Shown here: piece by piece, positions 54,701 to 64,000 of the stretch
Position numbering within the stretch: position 1 is the first letter of the stretch
Layout of the letters: every line of letters begins with the position of its first letter
Assembly: GCA_014529385.2 (NCBI GenBank)
Contig: JABFUD020000290.1
Span: forward strand, 1 to 64,000
Source of the DNA: Adiantum capillus-veneris
Taxonomy: Eukaryota > Streptophyta > Polypodiopsida > Polypodiales > Pteridaceae
Direction: 5' to 3'
Length of the DNA stretch: 64,000 nucleotides
The notes under the pieces: model-generated
Database searches by the model: none
What the model was told of the DNA's origin: nothing
What the model saw: the letters and a program-made list of their open reading frames with translations, nothing else
Program-made: the position numbers and the translations under genes

Positions 54701-54931
54701 GAGCATCGTGGTGGCACGATGGCGGCAAGGCGGTTGAGCGTGGCGTAGCGGCGTCTCCCTCTTCTTCGCGACGAGGAATCCTCCACAAAGCAAGCGTAGA
54801 GCGATGAGTGACACACCATCGTCATCTTTGAGCTTACTATTTTAAGCTTGTTGTGTTCTTGGAGCCATTTGTGGCTCGCATACGGTGTATCGGCAAGTTC
54901 CTTACATTGACACGTGCGACATACGCGCACA
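54300..54931 (+). repeat. Right LTR of the gag-only element
   Basis: 632 bp. Matches 45916-46509. The GA tract at 54617-54698 is 82 bp against 37 bp in the left LTR, which accounts for the length difference. Confidence 0.93.
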
Positions 54932-54936
54932 ACGCG

Positions 54937-56082
54937 CGTGCATAAAAAGCGGTTTTCATTTCACGTCATAGAAGTGGTAGGAACATTGTTTTGGCTATAA
55001 CTCATAGACCGTTATGAATCAGCCTCAACCCTTTGTACAATAGATAACCCACATCATTTAGAACATTTTATCTCTTTGGTGTCATGTGAAAATCATGCAC
55101 GAGCTAAGAGATGTGGTCAAAAACAGCTTGATACCCACTGCACAACCAAATTTTTTGACTCTAGGCTCCTTGGAGAACCACTATATAGATTCACCAGATG
55201 GGTAAACGCACTTAACCAATTGAAAATCTTGATGAAACTCAATGATAAATATATTTAGGTCTCCTTTATCACCTGAGGAATGCGAGTTATCAATCGTTCC
55301 ATAACTAGTTTTACCTACACGTTTATGGATGCTACCAAGGGGGAGTACCATATGACGTCGTGAGTTAAACGACCTGTTTATGTATGATTTATGGTTTGTT
55401 TGGTGAGTCGATTTCAGTTATTAGATTCCCATAAACTTATGTGAGGGTTTATGGCTAGACAACTCAAACAGCATACGCAGATATGATTAAAGTGGCTTTC
55501 TTTTTGAGTTATCGTTTGTTGTGAAAGTACCATATGGGTAAAGTGATGTGAGAGAGTTCTAGTCTATATTATGGAGCTGATCTTGATGCATTGGTTTGAG
55601 GTCAAATACTTTCATTTGCATGTTATGCATGCTCTCGAAAATGTCAAAAAGGTTTTTTTAGCATATGCGTGAATTTATGGTTTATGGTGGACCTAAAGGT
55701 CGGAGTTGTTTTGCATCATTTTTATGGTGATGGAATGTTACTGTATGATGTATGGAAACTTATGGATTGTTGTGGATGCCTCATATGCATGATTATGATT
55801 GCTTTCTACCTTTCTAGGTCGTAACTAGCTCTATGTGCTAGGGAGGTGAAGTGCAGATGTGATGCATCAACTTTGCATGGTTGGATGTTGTCAAAATTGG
55901 ATTTTTATATCATGATTAGTTTATCGTCGGACTCTGTTTATGCATGAAAGGCTCATGTCTTAAGGGTCATATGTGTGTGGAATCTGATTGACTGCTGCAG
56001 GGGATATGTGAAACTCCAAGTGTGGGAGTTGGTTCAGTGTGATTATGATTTGTGGTTAAGGGCTGAGATTCCCTCATGGATT
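54937..56082. other. Spacer right of the gag-only element
   Basis: No gene seen. Rich in TTTATGGTT-like motifs on the + strand, continuing into the tandem duplication. Possibly part of a very long LTR that ends at 58223. Confidence 0.4.
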
Positions 56083-57798
56083 ATGGTTGTGATTTTATGG
56101 TGGAAGTCGGTGTGACTCATGGTTTTTTGTGTGGATGTGGTTCTGTTGCCAAAATGTTGCAGAAAATTTTACAACCACGTTATGCTCTAAAGTGGCTATG
56201 CAAGATTGGTCGTGCCTCACCCAAGTTGGGTGGAGTGCTCGCCCATGTGATGCGATTGGATCGTGGTTTATAGTTTTGGGATTGGATCATGAAGTGATCT
56301 AGATGGTTTATGGTGGATGTGTAAGGGTAGAGACCCTGTACAAATTAATTGCTTGGAAAAGATTGTTTGTGCATATGGAAAGTGCTATTGTGATTGGACT
56401 CACGTGTTATGTTTCTCATGAAAGCATCGTTACAAGACTAGAATCACCTACATCACTTAGCCTTAGACTAAAGGGTCATTGACTTAGGGCTTTGCTGGAT
56501 CGGGGGTGTTTCCTAGGACTTCTTCTTTTTGTTATGCTCATTTACACGGTTAGTGCATCGAGGGTTGAATGCCCTATACGGCTAACACGTCGGGGATTTT
56601 TACTTGGCTTGCTTAAACACTCGGTGTTGGGAATCAAAGAGACGTGACATCTAAACTGGTATGGTTGGTGTTGATATCCTACCACCTACTAGTACTTGGG
56701 ATCCTTTCAGAGCTCGAATTCATGGAGGGAGGCGAAGCAGCCTTAGCTTATGTCTGGCTCAGGTAGGTTGGAGGTGTTTTGGCTCTCTCTCGGCGAAGTG
56801 AAATTCTCTTTGTTCGTAGTAGAGCAGATGTGGATGGGTGGACCAATCGATCCCTACACAGGGTCCGATGCTCTGCTAGTTATTTTGTCATAAGCTTTTT
56901 GATGTTATGGTATACCCACATTTTGTCATTGCATTACTACATGGTTGTGATTTTATGGTGGAAGTCAGTGTGACTCATGGTTTTTTTTTTCTGGATTTGG
57001 TTCTCCTACCAAAATGTTGCCAAAACTTTTGCAGCCATGTTATGTTCTAAAGTGGCTATGCAGGATTGGTCGTGCCTCACCCAAGCTGGGTGGAGTGCTC
57101 ACCCATGTAATGCGATTGGATTATGGTTTATAGTTTGGGATTGGATCATGAAGTGATCTAGATGATTTGTGGTGGATGTGTAAGGGTAGAGACCCTGTAC
57201 AAATTAATTGCTTGGAAACGATTGTTTGTGCATATGGAAAGTGCTATTGTGATTGGACTCACGTGTTATGTTTCTCATGGAAGCGTCGTTACAAGACTAG
57301 GATCACCTACATCACTTAGCCTTAGACTAAAGGGTCATTGACTTACGGCTTTGCTAGATCGAGGGTCTTGCCTAGGACTTCTTCTTTTTGTTAGGCTCAT
57401 TTACATGGTTAGTGCGTCGAGGGTTGAATGCCCTATACGGCTAACACGTCAGGGAGTTTTCCTTGGCTTTCTTAAACACTTGGTGTTGGGCATCAAAGAG
57501 ACGTGAAATCTAAACTGGTATGGTTGGTGTTGGTATCCTACCACCTACTAGTACTTGGGATCCTTTCAAAGCTCGGGTTCATGGAGGGAGGCGAAGCGGC
57601 CTCAGCTTATGTCTGGCTCAGGTAGGTTGGAGGTGTTCTGGCTCTCTCCCGGAGAAGTGAAATTCTCTTTGTCCATAGTAGAGCGGATGTGGATGGGTGG
57701 ACCGATCGATCCCTACACAGGGTCCGATGCTCTGCTAGTTATTTTTTCATAAACTTTTTGATGTCATGGTATACCCAGATTTTATCATTGCATTAATA
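56083..57798. repeat. Tandem duplication, 858-bp period, two copies
   Basis: Copy 1 is 56083-56940 and copy 2 is 56941-57798. Shared start is ATGGTTGTGATTTTATGGTG. Copies are close, with scattered substitutions. No protein recognised. Confidence 0.92.
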
Positions 57799-57888
57799 CA
57801 TGGTTGCATGTTTCATCTAGATGGGGCATTTAAAGATTCTTTGTTGTCATTATCTCACGTCTCTGTGCACTCTATTTCACCCTCCTCT

Positions 57889-57892
<4 letters not shown>

Positions 57893-57967
<75 letters not shown>
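57893..57967. repeat. (CT)n microsatellite
   Basis: 75 bp of pure TC dinucleotide. Confidence 0.98.
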
Positions 57968-57971
<4 letters not shown>

Positions 57972-58223
57972 GCAATGCGGTGTACACATATATTCATCCT
58001 CCACAATGTTATATTTTTCTTGAGTACGCTCTCATTCATAACACCCATTCAGAGGTAGCACTAGCCGCTAGGTTCCTGTAGATGTAGTCTGAATCATGGC
58101 CTAAACTCCATGCTTGGTCGAGCGCTGAGAGCTCCTCCCCTATGAAAACGCTTCCACAACTCTGATGTATATTGGAAATTGTATATTTTGTGCATACACC
58201 CCCGAGGAGGGGTATCTCTCACA

Positions 58224-58235
58224 TGGTATCAGAGC
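58224..58235 (+). promoter_or_regulatory. Primer-binding site marking the end of another LTR
   Basis: TGGTATCAGAGC directly after ..ATCTCTCACA, the normal layout at the end of a 5' LTR (the LTR would end at 58223). The LTR start was not located; it may lie as far left as the TGTTCTAG repeat at 44786, if the gag-only element is nested inside it. Confidence 0.75.
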
Positions 58236-59210
58236 CTATGCTTAAGGTTATAGGGATAGCCTAAAGCGTGATACTAGTCGGGTTATTTGTGCATCGTGTA
58301 TGCATTCATGCATGATGTTTGATAAAGGATATTGTATTCATGATGGTACTTGTTTGACTTGTCTTCTTGAATAGAAGTCTTTGGTTTGAGTTATGGTAAA
58401 GTGGTTGAAGTGTTCAACAATGGCATTGTAATATCTTTGAATGTTTGCTTTGGAGTAAACCAAATGGTTCCTAGAGTGACGTCTGAGTGCTTTAGCTAGA
58501 GGTGGCCGCACGAACCAAGCCGGAAAAAAATAGCGAAGCCGATCATGTCCTCCTCTTCGTCTCCCACATTGATCCATGGAGCTTTGCCCAAAATTTTGAG
58601 CTTCAAAATTCTCCCAAGCCATTCTTGTTGTCCCTCTCTACAACTCCAAGTTTTGATTCTCCCAACCTGCTCCAAAAGCCCGCAAAAATCTCCAAGTTGT
58701 TCCTATGCACGGAACCTCACGGTGCGTGACACAACTCGATTTCTAGATTTCCACACCTCTCTAGGTGATGGCCATTGTTGGTGTTTTAAAATGCTTAGTA
58801 AGCAACCTCCATGGAAGCAAGGTAGTACTTGAGGGTGCATTGTTTCCTGCATTTCAAAACACAAAGGCTAAGTAAGGGCTCCACTGGAACTGCCAAGAGA
58901 CTTCATACTGCCATTGAGGCATTATTGCCTAGTGTTACCCGAGGTTGCATTTCAAAACTGTAAGATGCCTAATTTTTGGTTCTCTTCTAAAAATAAGAAA
59001 AATAGCTTTTAATATCTATTTTGTCAAATTTTGATTTAAGATGCTTAATTGACAGTGTTGGAAGGTTCTAAAGTAAAAAGCAAGGCCATTTCCATGTTCC
59101 AATAGGTTAGATGGACGTTTGGTTTAGTTTTGGAAAAATCCACTATTTTTAGTTTTTTCATACTTCTAGGTGCTTTTTTGCAAAAAGCAAGGTCGGATCT
59201 TAAATCTACG
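58236..59210. other. Internal region after the primer-binding site, no coding recognised
   Basis: No gag or pol. A short + strand frame at 58545-58832 starts MSSSSSPTLIHGALPK and is Ser-rich like a plastid transit peptide, but it ends without any known domain. The minus-strand frame over the same DNA is unrecognised. Confidence 0.4.
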
Positions 59211-60187
59211 TGTTCTAGAGAAGCTATGGTTCAATTTTGTGAAAATCTGTTGTTCGAGTGCTTTTCACACTATTTTTAGCTTTTCATGATTTTTAGTGTT
59301 TTTTAGTGAAAAGCGAGTCCGCTTTCTTATTCCAGTGGACGAGGAGAACCTGTAATTTAATTTTAGTTTTTTTATTTAAAAAACCTATTTTTAGCTTTTC
59401 GTGATTTTCGGTGTTTTTGAAAAGCAATGTGCTTTTTAGGATGATCTAAACATAAAAATATCAATTTTAGTCACTGTCGAATTTAAAAATAATAAGCCGG
59501 AGCAAAAACAGGACCAAACGAGACTTTTACGGGAACTATTTTTATGAAAAGTATTATCTTAAATATGTTGGGGCAATATGGAAAAGTCATAATTATGTTG
59601 GTACATTACAATGTGGCATAGTCTAGCTAAGGTTCCGTTAGTTGGTTATATACTATCCAATTAGTCAATTTCGCTGTAGAAATTGGATAGTAAGTGGCAA
59701 AGTTGACCACCAAAAACAAAGGCATGTTTTTAGCAAAGTGCACAAAAAGCTAGAACTATTCCTGGCCCAAAATCACGCTAGTAATTGGCTTGGGCATCAC
59801 TCTGGCCTGCTGCACTTGCCTATACATTGCCAGTTAGTGCTCAGTTTTCAGTGCCATCTGTTGCGTCTACAGCCGCAAGGCTATACGTATCTCTTATAAG
59901 GAGTGGTGCAAGCTCTTCAACATCACCATATCCATAAGCTCTTCTCTCTCGTATACGGGAAGAAGAAGAAGAAGGAGAAGAAGGATATTCTCTCTCTAAT
60001 TGCTTACTATCTTCTCTCTCGTTTCACGGTGTACGCGCTCTTCGGAAGTTCTTGTGGCGGATACCTCTACGTAGCTCTCATCACCGCTCTCTTGCGGCAA
60101 AGCAAGAAGCCTTTCGAAAACCCCCAATCGATTCTAAAGCATGGTGAGAAGCCCTTAACTGCATAGCCATCATCATCTCTCTCTCTA
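59211..60187 (+). repeat. 980-bp dispersed repeat, right copy
   Basis: Starts TGTTCTAGAGAAGC and matches 44786-45765 to the CT-rich end. If the pair are LTRs, the right one is cut at 60187, where other sequence begins. Confidence 0.8.
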
Positions 60188-60229
60188 GAAGCATCACGAC
60201 ATGTTGAGGACTACTAAAGATAGTTCTCT

Positions 60230-61140
60230 AGCATTATAGACCTCACAAACATGAATTCTAGAGTGGTATAGTTGCAAAAAGTTGAAAAAAGCCAAAAACA
60301 GAACCCGTTTTTTCACACAGTTTAGGTTGTGAAATTTGTGCAAGGACAAGGTTATAGATGGAATTGATATTCCAAAAAAATGTCAAGTTTTTTTCAGCTC
60401 ATGAGACAACTTTCTAGACAGATAGCACTTGAAAATCCATTTTGAAACTCTTGACATAATTCAAGGAAAATGGTCACTTAACAGAACATAAAAGTGTCCC
60501 ATTACCAACCTAGTGTTAAAGTATTGATTATATGAAATACTTGGTCGGTAACGCGACTGTGAAGAGTATTTCATATACAAATTTTTGAATTGTTGTTTTA
60601 AGTGTTCTTATGAAAATATATGCTAGATAATCATATTCAAAAGAATGCTTTATTCATCAATCATTATCGCTTATTTAAATGCAACATTTACATAAATTCT
60701 ATGTAAAAAAGTATATGCACACAATTCGCATGTTAAATATTCATTTTTATATTTTTAAAGAGCAAGATGTTCTTTGCAATTTATGATTATAAACATACCA
60801 TTTTAAAGTCAAAATGATTATCAAACTGAATAAATATAACCTTGCACAGTTTTTTGAAGTCTTTAAGTCAGTGTAGGCTTTGTTTGAACTAGTGTGAGAG
60901 TGCACGCTGAAAAATATAAGTTATAAATTCACAATATGCTGAAATGTTTCATATTTTTAACATGTATTGTTTGATCTGGATGAATTTCTAAAAAACTACT
61001 TGTTTGCTCCGCATTTTACATGGGTAAACTTTACACTTTAAAGTAAAAATTATTTTCAATGTGTATCAATATATCGTGTACATTTTTTAAAGTCTTCAAG
61101 TCATGGTTATGGTTTGTGTGAACTAGTGTGAGAGTGTTAG
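60230..61140 (+). repeat. Repeat R, second locus
   Basis: Same family as 36775-37087, in the same + orientation. It holds two diverged sub-copies ending in ACTAGTGTGAGAGTG (about 60890 and 61130). No protein. A hairpin with the GGTAACGCG loop lies at 60529-60577. Confidence 0.72.
60529..60577 (+). other. Fifth GGTAACGCG-loop hairpin
   Basis: Perfect 13-pair stem: TATATGAAATACT (60529-60541) with AGTATTTCATATA (60565-60577). The 23-nt loop carries CGGTAACGCGAC. The stem is unrelated to the four stems at 36.5 kb while the loop core is kept. Confidence 0.75.
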
Positions 61141-61224
61141 TGCAGTCTGCAACCATGAATTTGTATTTGATATGTTGTTTTTTATTGTCCAGTGCTAAAA
61201 TGACGGCAGGTCAAAAAAAAATTA

Positions 61225-61790
61225 TTATGCGGCTGCTAGCTCAGCTGGTATAGTGCACATTGACATGCACAATTTCAACATAATGTTGGACTTTACTCGC
61301 GCAAATAATCCCCGAGTTGGCATCATTGATTGGGGAATGATGCTTAGAACGCCAACTAAGCGCATGTCAAATAATTATATGTATCCAAGAGGACAACCAG
61401 ACCCTGCAATTTTGGAGGCATAGAAAGCAGGGGAAGGAGACATTGCAAAGCGACCGTGGATTGCTCCAGAACTATATGATCCATGGTGCACAGATGCATA
61501 CACAAAAGCAAGCAACATTTATTCATTAGGTTATCTATTTGACATGTTGATAGACTTTTGGAGTGCAGCTATGAAAGTTTATTTTCTAGAAGAAGTATTT
61601 TACTACCCCGATCAAGATGTTATGAAGGTCATTTAGATAAATTTAGACTGTTGGATGAAGTAAAGAGAGCAGAAAACTAGAAGAAATGCATCAAATGTTT
61701 TGGTCTTTTTCAAAGAACATTTAAAGATAGACCCTAATCCTGTCCAACGATCACTTGTTGAACTTGCACCATCTTTTTACTCTGCCTAAA
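61225..61790 (+). pseudogene. Protein-kinase-like C-lobe fragment
   Basis: One + frame reads GIVHIDMHNFNIMLDFTRAN (catalytic-loop form HxD..N), then RVGIIDWGMMLRTPTKRMSN (IDWG in the DFG position), a TAG at 61421-61423, then RPWIAPELYDPWCTDAYTKA (APE motif) and SNIYSLGYLFDMLI (the DxYSxG helix with Asp lost). A second stop is at 61633-61635. Later segments (FFKEHLKIDPNPVQRSLVEL) may be the end of the domain. There is no ATP-binding lobe. Repeat R lies directly upstream. It could be a host kinase fragment or one captured by a transposon; the subfamily is unknown. Confidence 0.6.
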
Positions 61791-62797
61791 CATTTTTGTG
61801 ATACACATTTGTCTTCTTTTTCGGAGTATTTCATTTGTATTGAAGTGTATTATCTAGGTTTGAGGTGGTCCACTGTTGGACGGAGCGACTCACCCCATGA
61901 AGTGCATGCAAACACTACCTAGATCAACATATTGTCAATCGAGGACACAGACGACACGATAGGCACACAGAGGAAATCTCTTAAGCTTGTCAGGCTGAGA
62001 CCATCCTACACATACAACACTCTGGAAGGCCAACTAAACCACAATCAAGAACCTCACTGCTCTCAACAACACCACCTAGCCGCATACACACATACGGAAG
62101 GTAACTCACCTAATCATGCCAGAATCATACGAAAGTTAAGGAACACCATCCCCTCACTAGGATATACCTGTCCCTAAGCTTCTACACTCAAAACCCTCAC
62201 TCTAAACCCATCTGCGGAAAACGCGTAAGATGACAGAGCAGAATTTTGGAAGTGCCCAAAATTGAAATTTATGAGTACTTATACGTAGCTTATGTCGCCA
62301 TGATTCTATAGACTACTAGCACGCAGAAAACAGACATCGTTTGATACACTTACGGCCACAAATAGCTCGTAGATGCGTCGGCGTGTGAGCTTCGTCTCAC
62401 GTGGAATGCTTGGCGTTGTCGCGTAGCTCTCCTCGAGCCTACAGCAATGGTGCAGTCGGATCTCCAATATGTTGAGCGAGTCGGGCGTAGCGAGAGGATG
62501 AAGCTCACACTCACTCTCTTTCTCTCTCACACACAGTAGACGGCAGTGCTAAAGGTTTGATTATGAAAAGTCTTTTTTTTAACAAAATGACCTAGGTACC
62601 TTATATACTAAGGCTACCTTAGGTTTAACCAAAAATGGGGTTGAAAGGGTCAAATGGCTTTGAATTTACAATCTGGAAGTGCCATTGCATCCCGGCTTCT
62701 GAAACTAGAATAACTACTCATTACAATTGACATTTATAGCCATAATCCGTAGCATTTCATAACTCGCAAAAGATAAGACTTTGGTACGAAACTTGAG
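61791..62797. other. Spacer, nothing firm
   Basis: No gene supported. A minus-strand frame at 62306-62530 is unrecognised. Short CT and CA tracts near 62512-62535. Confidence 0.4.
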
Positions 62798-63445
<648 letters not shown>

Positions 63446-64000
63446 ATTACGCTTATGTCTGCTCTTTTTCATTGAGGACTTCTTTGTTCTTGTGCAATCA
63501 TGTTGTTAGTGTTGTCTGCATCGTTGTCATTGTAGGCCATTCTTCGACTCGCCATTGAGAAGAAGTATGCTATGATCTAAAATTGATGCTCCAATTCATT
63601 TGTCAATTGATTTGAGTAGCATTTCCTTATTGTTGATGTAGAAGGAATATGTACAAGAGGATGGTGATATGTGTCTTTAGATTAGGGTCTAAAACCTGGA
63701 TGACCAAAGGGAAAAAACCCGGTGGAAAAAAAATGCCTTTGGTATACGCTCTTATTGGAGTTGAGCAGTTGAACGTGAAGTACATGTTCATGAAAGGTGA
63801 GTGCTTGGGTGAAACACGGAAAGAGTGCCTGATGCAAGTGTCAATTATGGGACACTCTATATGCATATGAGTAATTTGTCATCAAAAGCATGCAATGTGA
63901 AAGAAGGAAATGACGGGTGTTTCGAGGAATAAATGTAGCACATGTGACATCAAAAGATGTCTCAATAGCTTCCACCTTTCCAAGAAGGGTTTTCGATGTA
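63446..64000. other. Right edge of window, nothing firm
   Basis: Upstream helicase sequence fades out near 63480. Overlapping frames at 63627-63870 on both strands have no recognisable domain. Confidence 0.4.

Larger units (their letters stand above)
45916..54931 (+). mobile_element. LTR element with gag and protease only (TR-GAG-like), 9,016 bp
   Basis: LTRs 45916-46509 and 54300-54931 (TGTTAACC..GCGCACA), primer-binding site TGGCGCCGCTCC at 46514, polypurine tract AAGAAGGGGGGCA at 54287-54299, and flanks ACGTG (45911-45915) and ACGCG (54932-54936), a one-mismatch target duplication. Between them are gag, zinc knuckles and an aspartic protease, but no RT, RNase H or integrase. This fits a non-autonomous class that keeps gag and borrows pol from another element. 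Confidence 0.88.

Noticed and set aside
58545-58832. Plastid transit peptide and possible host gene
   Set aside because: Ser-rich start only; no domain, no supporting exon and a competing frame on the other strand.
61233-61250. tRNA-like A box (TAGCTCAGCTGG)
   Set aside because: No B box or cloverleaf can be formed downstream, and the bases fit a kinase-like reading frame instead.

Overview
The window is land-plant nuclear DNA dominated by transposable elements. Evidence for a plant: primer-binding sites of the initiator-Met type (TGGTATCAGAGC) next to long terminal repeats, two Ty3/gypsy elements with a C-terminal chromodomain (chromoviruses), a CACTA (En/Spm) transposase, and several hAT elements. 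The long GA/CT and GT microsatellites and deep nesting fit a large-genome plant. I cannot name the species; a fern or other seedless plant is only a guess. The only genes with uninterrupted, host-like coding sequence are two nearly identical, intronless TPR-SET genes, both on the minus strand, about 35 kb apart.

Layout. 1-2.8 kb: decayed CACTA transposase (+). 3.6-9.6 kb: segmental duplication copy A, holding a hAT remnant, a ~150-bp tandem repeat and TPR-SET gene A. 9.6-13 kb: no gene seen. 13-15 kb: decayed gag (+). 16.9-17.6 kb: Ty3/gypsy RT fragment (-). 17.9-22.9 kb: decayed chromovirus (-), itself interrupted. 22.9-25.2 kb: hAT element 1 (+), truncated. 25.4-35.4 kb: Ty3/gypsy chromovirus (+) with both LTRs, whose gag is split by a 0.9-kb foldback element. 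35.9-39.0 kb: hAT element 2 (-), with both ends and an exact 8-bp target duplication. 39.0-44.8 kb: segmental duplication copy B with TPR-SET gene B. 45.9-54.9 kb: an LTR element encoding only gag and protease (no reverse transcriptase or integrase), inside a larger repeat-flanked region (44.8-60.2 kb) that also carries an 858-bp tandem duplication and another LTR end with a primer-binding site. 60.2-61.1 kb: a repeat also found inside hAT element 2. 61.2-61.8 kb: protein-kinase-like pseudogene. 62.8-63.4 kb: DEAD-box helicase pseudogene (-).

The most unusual signal is a family of five hairpins (four in hAT element 2 at 36487-36740, one at 60529-60577). They share a loop core close to GGTAACGCGGC, but their stems are unrelated in sequence and still pair, using G-U wobbles when read on the + strand. 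That is the pattern expected of a selected RNA structure. All similarity statements come from reading the sequence by eye; no alignment or database search was run.
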